Below, piece by piece: positions 8,401 through 12,729 of a DNA stretch of 12,729 nucleotides; the stretch's first letter is position 1, and every line of letters starts with the position of its first letter. The notes under the pieces are model-generated. The model was not told the origin of the DNA. It ran no database searches and saw nothing but the letters and a program-made list of their open reading frames with translations. The stretch lies in NCBI GenBank assembly GCA_019347855.1, contig JAHWKO010000070.1, positions 1-12,729 of the forward strand, in the 5' to 3' direction. Both the position numbers and the translations under genes were made by a program. This stretch comes from Actinomycetota bacterium. Its GTDB lineage: Bacteria > Actinomycetota > Nitriliruptoria > Nitriliruptorales > JAHWKO01.

Positions 8401-8556
8401 GTGGAACGCCGCTACGTGGGCGACGACCCGGACGTCTGGACGACACGGGACAGCGTGGCGACGGCGATCATCGGGGCCGCCGTGACGGCCGCGGGCGTCC
8501 ACCTCTGGAACAGGTTCACCGGATCCGCGACCGGCGGTCCGCACAGCGACGGCTAG
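5413..8556 (+). CDS. Fused FAD-linked / Fe-S D-2-hydroxyacid dehydrogenase (YdiJ-like; GlcD-GlcF type fusion)
   Basis: This 1047-aa protein joins a GlcD-like flavin half to a GlcF-like iron-sulfur half. The FAD-binding (PCMH) domain covers about 50-275, with NRGGGTSLAGQATN (87-100) and GNNACG (163-168). The FAD-linked oxidase C domain (about 290-540) has GHFGDGCVH (446-454) and SGEHGDGQQRG (489-499, with H492 as likely catalytic base). The Fe-S part has C574/C580/C590 and CLSCKGCVIDCP (C635, C638, C641, C645). Two CCG domains follow: LCCGRP (780-781), EPSC (822), HGHCHH (875) and GCCGLAG (904-905). It would oxidise a D-2-hydroxyacid (D-lactate, glycolate or D-2-hydroxyglutarate; not decidable here) and pass electrons to quinone. 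A 65-residue tail after about 981 contains a possible membrane helix (1014-1032). The ATG at 5413 leaves 22 residues before the domain; GTG 5296 is an alternative start. Confidence 0.9.
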   Translation: MPTTDPPPRPGAGGGPAAEVDAAGLASALRRAVEGEVRFSDGDRHLYATDASNFRQVPIGVVIPRTVEDVIRTHALCREFDAPITNRGGGTSLAGQATNVAVILDTSKYLRSVGEVDREDRRVTCQPGIVLDDLRDHTRRQAGLIWGPDPATHDRCTVGGMIGNNACGIRAFAHGRTEDNVHAMEVLLYDGTRMTVGPTPEDDLEDIIRHGGRKGEIHRRLRDLRDRYADAIRERFPDIPRRVSGYNLTQLLPENGFNVARALVGTEGTCATILDATLDLNHDHPARSLLVLGYPDVYAAGDHVGEIRQVADALAVEGFDEMLTRRMREKRLPTDAMEYLPAGNAWLLLEFGGETRQESDAKARDLLSALRSGGVGPSAELYEDDREARAVWRAREAGLGATAHFRGTDSWPGWEDSAVHPNDLGDYLRDLRGLLDDHGYQGSFYGHFGDGCVHCRIDFDLASRPGIDRYRRFLGDAADLVSAYGGSYSGEHGDGQQRGALLERMYGTELVDAFREFKAIWDPDDRMNPGKVVDAYDVDRDLRLGPDFRLPVEGETSFGYPHDGGSFARAQMRCVGVGKCRRDDGGGTMCPSYMVTHEEMHSTRGRARLLFEMLRPDSQLDGWRDETVKRSLDLCLSCKGCVIDCPVDVDIPTYKAEFLHRYYDGRIHPRAHYALGLIDVWSRLAAWMPGIVNRVLNAPGVGAVLKRAAGVTTERSAPRYAERTFRDWFEHRDARDRGARRVLLFPDTFTNHFHPEVGRATVEVLEDAGYQVTIPDRRLCCGRPLYDHGFLDLAHRYLDTVIENLRDDVRAGVPIVGVEPSCVAVFRDELIQMKPDDPDARRIADATHTLGGFLTTRADYEFPTLDRRAIVHGHCHHKGVLGLDDLGAALDAMDLRWHELDAGCCGLAGSFGFEAGERYEVSVAAGERKLLPAVRDADRDTLVIADGFSCRTQIQQLQQRNGTGDSGQRRALHLAQVIRMAQDGNGPGTTGHDDAPVERRYVGDDPDVWTTRDSVATAIIGAAVTAAGVHLWNRFTGSATGGPHSDG

Positions 8557-8564
8557 GAGGGACC

Positions 8565-9173
8565 ATGGGAACCATCACCGACACCGTGAGGACGGTGGCC
8601 AGGAACGTCGCCCGCTACGAGGTGGCCACGGCCGACTCGACGGCGGGGACCGCCGCGGCCGCCTACGCGCTGGGCAGGATGAGCGCCGACGGCGGCGGGC
8701 GCGACGACACCGACCTCCTCGGGACCATCGCGACGGCGTGCGCCAAGGGCCTGCTCGCCGGCGTGGTCGGGACCGTGGCCATGACGCTGTCCACCACGAT
8801 CGAGATGAAGCTGCGCGACCGCGGGGGCTCGTCCGCCCCCGAGGACGCTGCGTCCGAGGTGCTCGGCATCGAGGACTTCGAGGACGAGGACGCCGAGGAG
8901 CGGTTCGGGACCCTGGCCCACTGGGGGTACGGCATCGGGCTGGGCGCGATCCGGGGTCTCTACGCCGCGACCGGCATGCCCAGCGCGGCGGCGACCGCCG
9001 CGCACTTCGTGACCGTCTGGGGCGCCGAGCTGGTCATGCTGCCGGCGCTGGACGTGTCACCGCCGGCGACCGAGTGGGGCGCTCGTGAGATCGCCGTCGA
9101 CGCCTGGCACCACGGGATCTACGCGATCGCGACCGGCATGGCCTACGACCGGCTGGACGGCCCCGCCGCGTAG
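8565..9173 (+). CDS. Uncharacterised membrane protein in operon with the dehydrogenase
   Basis: This 202-aa protein begins at an ATG preceded by AGGAGG (8555-8560), which overlaps the stop codon of the dehydrogenase, so the two genes form an operon. It has about four hydrophobic stretches: roughly 52-75 (AGVVGTVAMTLS), 118-136, 140-162 and 173-194. A charged acidic loop (about 81-113) follows the first and contains EMKLRDRGGSSAPED. Small actinobacterial membrane proteins with an AGxxGTxxM helix followed by R-x-R-x-x-S-x-x-PE exist, and DUF1440/YagU has a broadly similar layout, but I cannot place this one with confidence. Conserved-looking W120, H147, W152 and HH (182-183) lie in or near helices. 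Context suggests a role at the membrane with the dehydrogenase; this is inference. Confidence 0.8.
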   Translation: MGTITDTVRTVARNVARYEVATADSTAGTAAAAYALGRMSADGGGRDDTDLLGTIATACAKGLLAGVVGTVAMTLSTTIEMKLRDRGGSSAPEDAASEVLGIEDFEDEDAEERFGTLAHWGYGIGLGAIRGLYAATGMPSAAATAAHFVTVWGAELVMLPALDVSPPATEWGAREIAVDAWHHGIYAIATGMAYDRLDGPAA

Positions 9174-9187
9174 CCCCGTGGGGTGCG

Positions 9188-9433
9188 TCAGCTGTCGTCG
9201 TCCGTCTGCTCCGCAGCCTGCTCGGTGCGGATGTGCTGCGTGTCGTCGTGGATGTCGTCGAGCTTGCTCTCCATGGCCGTCAGCCGGCGCTCGAGTTCCT
9301 GCAGTTCCGTCCGCAGCGGCCTGATGACCTGCTCGATCTCGGTCCGCAGCTCGTCGGTATCCGTCCCGGTCGCCTGCTGCACGAGCCGTAACGGGGTCTG
9401 CACGACCTGCATCGCGCGTTCTGTGAGTGCCAT
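9188..9433 (-). CDS. Small coiled-coil protein of unknown function
   Basis: This 81-aa soluble protein starts at an ATG with GAGAGG seven bases upstream. The first 22 residues look amphipathic (MALTERAMQVVQTPLRLVQQ). Residues about 29-68 form a heptad-like coiled coil (IRPLRTELQELERRLTAMES), and the tail is acidic (QTDDDS). The length and N-terminal helix plus coiled coil resemble phasin-like or other granule- or membrane-associated small proteins, but I recognise no named family. A TANNNT-like TAGCGT (9466-9461 on the minus strand) lies about 28 bp before the start. The stop is 14 bp from the converging membrane protein gene. Confidence 0.72.
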   Translation of the reverse strand: MALTERAMQVVQTPLRLVQQATGTDTDELRTEIEQVIRPLRTELQELERRLTAMESKLDDIHDDTQHIRTEQAAEQTDDDS

Positions 9434-9517
9434 GGGTGATCCTCTCTCGCGTCTGTCACGACGCTACGAGGCCGGGGGCGGTCTCCGGGGTCGTGGTACG
9501 GCCGATGGTGCACGGGT

Positions 9518-9542
9518 CGCCCGAACGCGTGTCGTTCGGGCG
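9518..9542. promoter_or_regulatory. Perfect 10-bp inverted repeat in a divergent intergenic region
   Basis: CGCCCGAACG (9518-9527) and CGTTCGGGCG (9533-9542) are exact reverse complements around a 5-base loop, CGTGT. It lies between two genes that point away from each other, so it is not an ordinary 3' terminator; no T-run follows. An operator, a hairpin in the SRPBCC 5' leader, or the end of an unseen short transcript are all possible. Confidence 0.45.
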
Positions 9543-9582
9543 GGGCGCGGGCACTCCCCGGCCCCGGGACTGCCCCAGTCTG

Positions 9583-9612
9583 GAGGTGTCGATGCAAGAG
9601 GTGTCGACGCAA
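9583..9612 (+). repeat. Tandem pair of 15-bp direct repeats directly upstream of the SRPBCC RBS
   Basis: GAGGTGTCGATGCAA (9583-9597) is followed immediately by GAGGTGTCGACGCAA (9598-9612), with one mismatch. The second copy ends one base before GGGAGGG, the ribosome binding site of the next gene. Each copy also contains a GAGG core, so repeat-protein binding, tandem RBS-like sequence or chance slippage are all possible. Confidence 0.5.
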
Positions 9613-9626
9613 CGGGAGGGACCCAC

Positions 9627-10088
9627 ATGACCGAGACCATCGAGAAGTCCATCGAGGTGGACGTACCCATCTCCACCGCGTACAACCAGTGGACGCAGTT
9701 CGAGGACTTCCCTCAGTTCATGGAGGGCGTCGAGGAGGTCGTGCAGCAGGACGACACGACGCTGCGCTGGACCGGTGAGATCGGCGGCGTCGAGCGAGAG
9801 TGGCGCGCGGACATCACCGAACAGCAGCCGGACTCGCGGATCGCCTGGAAGGCGACCGGCGAGATCACGCACGCAGGCGTCGTGACCTTCCACGAGATCG
9901 ACCCGCAGACCACCAGGGTCATGCTCCAGCTCGACGTCGAGCCGGAGGACTGGAAGGAGAAGGTCGCGGACGCGGTCGGCATCACCGACGCACGCGTCAA
10001 GGGCGACCTGAAGCGCTTCAAGGAGTTCATCGAGACCCGTGGCGAGGAGACCGGCGCCTGGAGGGGCGAGGTCGACCGCGACGAGTGA
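9627..10088 (+). CDS. SRPBCC family (polyketide cyclase/dehydrase-like) protein
   Basis: This 153-aa soluble protein starts at an ATG six bases after GGGAGGG. It opens with IEKSIEVDVPISTAYNQWTQFEDFPQFM, the typical first strand and helices of the START/Bet v 1-like SRPBCC fold. It continues with WTGEIGGVEREWRADI and RIAWKATGE and ends in a long C-terminal helix (DLKRFKEFIETRGEETGAWRGEV). From memory, very similar proteins are common in Streptomyces and other actinobacteria, usually annotated cyclase/dehydrase. The fold binds a hydrophobic ligand, but ligand and reaction are unknown for this group. It lacks signal peptide and membrane helices. A hairpin 30 bp past the stop may end its transcript before csbD. 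The leader holds the two repeat structures described above. Confidence 0.9.
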   Translation: MTETIEKSIEVDVPISTAYNQWTQFEDFPQFMEGVEEVVQQDDTTLRWTGEIGGVEREWRADITEQQPDSRIAWKATGEITHAGVVTFHEIDPQTTRVMLQLDVEPEDWKEKVADAVGITDARVKGDLKRFKEFIETRGEETGAWRGEVDRDE

Positions 10089-10117
10089 ACGCGTCTTCCG
10101 GGCAGGGGCCGGATGCG

Positions 10118-10139
10118 GGGGCACGTTCTCCCGTGCTCC
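10118..10139 (+). terminator. Candidate terminator hairpin after the SRPBCC gene
   Basis: GGGGCACG (10118-10125) pairs with CGTGCTCC (10132-10139) over 8 bp with one G-T wobble and a 6-base loop, TTCTCC. It lies about 30 bp after the SRPBCC stop. There is no T-tract, as is common in high-GC actinobacteria, so termination is inferred from structure and position only. Confidence 0.3.
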
Positions 10140-10210
10140 GGTCCCAGCGTCCGGGCCACGGTTCGTACGTTCGAGATGCACGGTTCGATGCGGCAACGAG
10201 AGGAGATCGC

Positions 10211-10381
10211 ATGAGTGACGAGACCACAGAGAAGGCCAAGGGCACCGCGAAGGAGGTCGCCGGCAAGGTGACCGGGAGCGACGAGCTCGCGAACGAGGGC
10301 GAGGCCCAGCAGGAGAAGGCCGAGCACGAGGAGAAGGCCGAGCAGGCCGAGAAGGAGCAGGAGAAGCACTCGGGCACCTGA
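10211..10381 (+). CDS. CsbD-like small stress protein
   Basis: This 56-aa, highly charged protein starts at an ATG with AGAGGAG seven bases upstream. It shows the CsbD-family layout: an opening EKAKGTAKEVAGKVTGSDELANEGEA-like stretch with AKG-x-AKE-x-AGK-x-TG, followed by a helical Lys/Glu/Ala tail with repeated EKAE units. The family takes its name from a Bacillus subtilis sigma-B-dependent general stress gene, and its molecular role is unknown. A TANNNT-like TACGTT (10166-10171) lies about 40 bp upstream, but with no clear -35 box. The gene sits between two candidate terminators, so it may be transcribed alone. Confidence 0.88.
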   Translation: MSDETTEKAKGTAKEVAGKVTGSDELANEGEAQQEKAEHEEKAEQAEKEQEKHSGT

Positions 10382-10398
10382 GTCCGAGGACCAGCTCC

Positions 10399-10440
10399 AA
10401 CGACGAACGGCGGCGGATGAATCCGCCGCCGTTCGTCGTT
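10399..10440. terminator. Bidirectional terminator between csbD-like gene and DUF4191 gene
   Basis: Positions 10399-10418 and 10421-10440 are exact reverse complements, 20 bp each, separated by GA. The real loop would open over ATGAAT. It lies 17 bp after the CsbD-like stop and 12 bp after the stop of the converging DUF4191 gene, so it can terminate both. The right flank is GTTCCTCG, without a long T-run. Confidence 0.8.
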
Positions 10441-10452
10441 CCTCGACCGCTC

Positions 10453-11106
10453 TCAGCGCATCCGGCCACCCCGGGGGATCGGTCCCTTGGGCACCGGGGG
10501 CTGGTTGCCGGACAGCGCGCTGAGCTTGGTGGCCAGCGGTCCGACCTCCTTCTTCTTGAGTTCGTTCGACAGTTTCGTGAGGTGCATCCGCAGGTCCTTG
10601 AGAGCGACCTGCCCGGACGCCGTCCCGACGTTCACCGTGTGGACCGGGACGTCACCCACGACCCGCGAGATCTGCGTGCGTTCCTTCTGCAGCATCGACT
10701 GCACGCGCGCCTTCGAGCCCTCGCCGACCAGCACCACCCCCGGCTTCCCGATCACGAGGTGGACCAGATCCTGCTTCCGGGTGACCGACACGGCGGGTGT
10801 GATGCGCCACGTACCGCGCATGCTCTGCAGCACCGCGTAGGCCGCGCCGGGCTCGCCCTCGATCGCCTCCATCTGTGCGGACTGCGAACGGCGGCCGAGC
10901 ACCGACAGGGCAGCGACGGGAGCGATCGCCAGCCCCGCGATCACCCCGTAGGTGAGGTAGCCGAGCAGCGCCCCGATCACGACCGGGACGACCAGCCCGA
11001 GACCACCGGCCAGCGCCAGGTAGGGGACCAGCCGGGGATCCGACTCGCGCGTGGTCTCGAAGGCGATCCGGATCTGGTCGAAGCGTTGTCTCAACGAGTC
11101 CAGCAT
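10453..11106 (-). CDS. DUF4191 family membrane protein
   Basis: This 217-aa protein has two membrane helices near the N-terminus (about 27-49 and 53-71) followed by a cytoplasmic domain. Recognisable DUF4191 features include the sequence ESDPRLVPY before the first helix, LGRRSQ after the second, then MRGTWRITPAVSVTRKQDLVH, IGKPGVVLVGEG, ISRVVGDVPVH and the end PKGPIPRGGRMR. It aligns well in memory with Mycobacterium tuberculosis Rv2219, which lies near the lipoate genes; here the neighbour is fdhD. The function is unknown. The ATG at 11106 has no Shine-Dalgarno. A TANNNT-like TAGCCT (11140-11135, minus strand) about 29 bp upstream would give a very short leader. Confidence 0.9.
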   Translation of the reverse strand: MLDSLRQRFDQIRIAFETTRESDPRLVPYLALAGGLGLVVPVVIGALLGYLTYGVIAGLAIAPVAALSVLGRRSQSAQMEAIEGEPGAAYAVLQSMRGTWRITPAVSVTRKQDLVHLVIGKPGVVLVGEGSKARVQSMLQKERTQISRVVGDVPVHTVNVGTASGQVALKDLRMHLTKLSNELKKKEVGPLATKLSALSGNQPPVPKGPIPRGGRMR

Positions 11107-11209
11107 GGGAACCCACAGGGTCGGTGACGTCGCCAGGCTAGCGAGAGGCCGGTGGGGACCGTGCCGGCGTGCGGCTGCGCGGGACGCTGCGACCTGCGAT
11201 GCTCACAGC

Positions 11210-12079
11210 ATGGGGAACAGACCCGGGCGGACCGTGCGGACGCGCACCCTGAAGGTGCGGGGGGACGCCGCGACGTCCCGACGGGACGTCCTGGCCACCG
11301 AGGAACCGCTCGAGATCCGCGTCGAGACGGACGGCGGCAGCAGGACGATCGCGATCACCATGCGCACGCCCGGCGACGACGTCGAGCTCGCGGCCGGCTT
11401 CCTGTTCGGCGAGGGCGTCGTCTCACACCGTGACGACGTCGTCCGGGCCGCCTACTGCACGGACCCCGCGCTGTCCGACGAACAGCGGTTCAACACCCTC
11501 ACCGTCTCGCTCCGTGCCGGTCTCGAGGTGGACCTCCAACCGCTCGACCGGCACGTCCTCACCACCAGCGCCTGTGGTGTCTGCGGGCGCAGCTCGCTCG
11601 ACGCGGTGCACGTCCACGGGCAGCCGGATCCGTCACCGGACGTGCGCGTCGAGCGCGATCTGATCGCGTCCCTCGACGGGCGGCTGCGCGAGCGCCAGGA
11701 GCTGTTCTCCCGGACCGGTGGCTTGCACGCGGCGGCGCTGTTCGACCTCGCCGGGGAGCCCCTGGCGGTCCGGGAGGACGTCGGACGCCACAACGCGCTC
11801 GACAAGCTGGTCGGCTGGGCGCTCCTGGAGGGTCTCGTGCCGCTCACCGAGCACGTGGTGATGCTGAGCGGGCGTGCGAGCTTCGAGCTGCTGCAGAAGT
11901 CCGTGGTCGCCGGGATCCCCGTGGTCTGCGCGGTGTCCGCCCCGAGCAGCCTGGCGGTCGACGTCGCCCGCGAGTTCGGCACCACCCTGATCGGGTTCCT
12001 GCGTGACGACGGGTTCAACGTCTACGCCGGGGCCGAGCGCCTCGTGGGAGCCCCTGCGGGGGACCGCGCCGTGCGGTGA
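11210..12079 (+). CDS. fdhD: FdhD: sulfurtransferase for formate dehydrogenase maturation
   Basis: This 289-aa cytoplasmic protein moves sulfur from a cysteine desulfurase to the molybdenum bis-guanine-dinucleotide cofactor of formate dehydrogenase, which is required for activity. The essential cysteine pair is in TSACGVCG (C122 and C125). Other family blocks follow in order: EEPLEIRV (31-38), AAGFLFGEG, RTGGLHAAA (168-176), REDVGRHNALDK (188-199), SGRASFEL (220-227), VAGIPVVCAVSAPSS (233-247) and FNVYAG. The ATG at 11210 matches the usual length. There is no clear ribosome binding site, and the start codon sits in the right arm of a short inverted repeat (11199-11211). A formate dehydrogenase gene begins 440 bp downstream, which fits the role. 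Confidence 0.96.
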   Translation: MGNRPGRTVRTRTLKVRGDAATSRRDVLATEEPLEIRVETDGGSRTIAITMRTPGDDVELAAGFLFGEGVVSHRDDVVRAAYCTDPALSDEQRFNTLTVSLRAGLEVDLQPLDRHVLTTSACGVCGRSSLDAVHVHGQPDPSPDVRVERDLIASLDGRLRERQELFSRTGGLHAAALFDLAGEPLAVREDVGRHNALDKLVGWALLEGLVPLTEHVVMLSGRASFELLQKSVVAGIPVVCAVSAPSSLAVDVAREFGTTLIGFLRDDGFNVYAGAERLVGAPAGDRAVR

Positions 12080-12108
12080 GCCGTCTCCGTCAGGTCCACG
12101 TTCACCGT

Positions 12109-12121
12109 GGGCACCGTGCCC
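12109..12121 (+). terminator. Weak terminator-like hairpin after fdhD
   Basis: GGGCAC (12109-12114) and GTGCCC (12116-12121) are perfect inverted arms around one base, 30 bp after the fdhD stop. As RNA the loop would be CCG with a 5-bp stem, which is short. No T-tract follows beyond CTTTC at 12126-12130. Confidence 0.2.
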
Positions 12122-12158
12122 CTGGCTTTCGGACGGTTCCTCGTGGATCGGGTTCGCG

Positions 12159-12177
12159 TAGGTTCGGTGCACCGAAC
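12159..12177 (+). promoter_or_regulatory. Candidate -10 box with overlapping perfect 16-bp palindrome
   Basis: GTTCGGTG|CACCGAAC (12162-12177) is a perfect palindrome ending 15 bp before the ATG at 12193. TAGGTT (12159-12164) fits the TANNNT -10 pattern and overlaps its left edge, so a dimeric regulator bound here would cover the transcription start. The -35 region (GGTTCC near 12135) is a poor match, which could mean dependence on an activator or no promoter. Confidence 0.45.
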
Positions 12178-12192
12178 GGGGGAGAACAGGAC

Positions 12193-12462
12193 ATGTCCGC
12201 ACGAACACACGACGAGGACGTGCACCGGGTCACCGCGTTGGCCCTCGGGCTGGCGTTCGCCGCACGTGAGGCGACGATGGCGGTCGAGGAGCTCATCCAC
12301 GCCGCGGGTGGTCGCGTCGAGGTCCTGAACGCGGCGGGCAGCCGGGTCGCCGGCTTGTCGATCGGCGACCACGACACGCACCGGCGCGCGGGGGAGCTGC
12401 TCCGGGAAGCGGTCGCGCGACGCCGGAAGCACGTGCCCGACCCCTCGCCGGCCAGCCGTTGA
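12193..12462 (+). CDS. Unrecognised 89-aa protein between fdhD and formate dehydrogenase
   Basis: The ATG at 12193 follows GGGGGAG and AGGAC purine stretches. The protein appears largely helical: a mildly hydrophobic helix (about 10-36, VTALALGLAFAAREATMAVEELI), then RVEVLNAAGSRVAGLSIGDHDTH, then a basic helix (RRAGELLREAVARRRKH) and a proline-rich end. It has no cysteines, signal peptide or full membrane helix. I recognise no family. Its place between fdhD and a molybdoenzyme gene suggests an accessory part in formate dehydrogenase expression or assembly, but that rests on context only. Its stop codon overlaps the -35 box of the next promoter, so the next gene is probably transcribed at least partly on its own. 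Confidence 0.7.
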   Translation: MSARTHDEDVHRVTALALGLAFAAREATMAVEELIHAAGGRVEVLNAAGSRVAGLSIGDHDTHRRAGELLREAVARRRKHVPDPSPASR

Positions 12463-12488
12463 CCGTCGGTCGGGCCGCGACCTAGGGT
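12459..12488 (+). promoter_or_regulatory. Sigma-70-like promoter of the formate dehydrogenase gene
   Basis: TTGACC (12459-12464) and TAGGGT (12483-12488) are separated by 18 bp, close to the TTGACA/TANNNT consensus of the main actinobacterial sigma factor. It is the best promoter in the window. The -35 box overlaps the TGA of the upstream gene. A start near 12495 would give a leader of about 22 nt. CGACC-TAG-GGTCG (12478-12490) forms a small inverted repeat over the -10 box. Confidence 0.6.
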
Positions 12489-12516
12489 CGGGCGCCCACC
12501 GGACAGGGCGCGGACG

Positions 12517-12729
12517 ATGAGCGACGGGGTGCTCGGAGCGATCGGTCGGTGGCCGGTCCTGCGTCAGCTGCGTGAGCGTGATGTGGCGGGCCTCGGATCC
12601 ACGGCCTACTCGCGCGAGACCGAGGAGCTCGGCCCGCGGACGCGTGACGCGGACACGGTCGCCCGTTCGATCTGCCCCTACTGCGGCGTCGGGTGCGGTC
12701 AGCTGCTGTACGCGAAGGACGGGCAGCTG
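12517..12729 (+). CDS. N-terminus of a molybdopterin oxidoreductase, probably formate dehydrogenase catalytic subunit (truncated)
   Basis: Seventy-one codons are visible from the ATG at 12517 to the window end. Residues 51-64 read SICPYCGVGCGQLL, the start of the molybdopterin oxidoreductase 4Fe-4S domain (C53, C56, C60; the fourth cysteine would lie outside). The preceding 50 residues, with RWPVLRQL and LGPRTRDADTVARS, match my memory of the N-terminal stretch of actinobacterial formate dehydrogenases. There is no twin-arginine signal, so the enzyme should be cytoplasmic. The fdhD gene upstream supports formate dehydrogenase over nitrate reductase or another molybdoenzyme. Whether the active-site residue is cysteine or selenocysteine cannot be seen here. 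The ribosome binding site is weak (AGGG about nine bases upstream). Confidence 0.85.
   Translation, partial: MSDGVLGAIGRWPVLRQLRERDVAGLGSTAYSRETEELGPRTRDADTVARSICPYCGVGCGQLLYAKDGQL

Noticed and set aside
5371..8544. Minus-strand 1057-aa open frame opposite the FAD/Fe-S dehydrogenase
   Set aside because: It arises from codon bias of the opposite strand. The plus-strand product carries all expected motifs across its length, and this frame shows none.
9174..9187. CCCC-GT-GGGG as a terminator between converging genes
   Set aside because: The stem is only 4 bp with no room for a loop.
9183..9626. In-frame upstream extension of the SRPBCC protein
   Set aside because: It is antisense to the coiled-coil gene and then crosses hairpin and repeat sequence; the ATG at 9627 has a strong RBS and begins exactly at the SRPBCC fold.
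11210..12079. FdhD as a sign of a nitrate or other molybdoenzyme system
   Set aside because: FdhD is specific to formate dehydrogenase maturation, and the downstream N-terminus fits the actinobacterial formate dehydrogenase pattern.
1..12729. CRISPR arrays, tRNA/rRNA genes, insertion sequences, phage or toxin-antitoxin modules
   Set aside because: No regularly spaced repeats, cloverleaf-like sequences, transposase motifs or terminal inverted repeats were seen; the small genes do not form a recognisable toxin-antitoxin pair.

Overview
This window has the marks of a high-GC actinobacterium. It is strongly GC-rich with GC-ending codons and many GTG starts. It carries a DUF4191 membrane protein, a family I know only from Actinobacteria. 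Its cytochrome bc complex has a di-haem QcrC and a three-helix Rieske protein, and its formate dehydrogenase start is of actinobacterial type. QcrB (456 aa) is shorter than in mycobacteria or Streptomyces, so a deep-branching actinobacterial lineage is possible, but the sequence alone does not settle this.

Left part (1-5240), respiration. A truncated small membrane protein and a CtaG-like cytochrome oxidase assembly protein run rightwards and are probably the tail of an aa3 oxidase cluster lying outside the window. They converge on a leftward block qcrC-qcrA-qcrB followed by an adenine/adenosine deaminase. The qcr genes overlap by 4 bp (GTGA) at both junctions. Together they encode a menaquinol:cytochrome c reductase whose own di-haem cytochrome c can pass electrons straight to the oxidase that CtaG helps to mature.

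Middle (5240-9175), a divergent rightward unit. A regulatory region holds a GTACGC/GCGTAC inverted repeat and a possible 26-codon leader ORF with a near-perfect ribosome binding site. It is followed by a 1047-aa fused FAD/Fe-S dehydrogenase (D-lactate, glycolate or D-2-hydroxyglutarate type, YdiJ-like). An uncharacterised 202-aa membrane protein lies 8 bp downstream. The dehydrogenase would plausibly feed quinol to the divergently encoded bc complex.

Right-middle (9188-10440), small accessory or stress-type proteins: an 81-aa coiled-coil protein (leftward), then a SRPBCC protein and a CsbD-like protein (rightward). The intergenic region holds a perfect 10-bp hairpin and a tandem 15-bp repeat. 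CsbD is followed by a 20-bp-arm palindrome that probably terminates transcription from both sides.

Right end (10453-12729). A leftward DUF4191 protein is divergent from fdhD (sulfurtransferase that activates formate dehydrogenase). Next come an unrecognised 89-aa protein behind a perfect 16-bp palindrome, a good sigma-70-like promoter (TTGACC-18-TAGGGT), and the first 71 codons of a molybdopterin oxidoreductase, most likely the formate dehydrogenase catalytic subunit that FdhD serves.

I see no tRNA, rRNA, CRISPR array, insertion sequence or phage gene. No intergenic stretch exceeds 300 bp; the longest is 5157-5412. I did not find a clearly new multi-gene system. The best leads are regulatory signals and small unrecognised genes.
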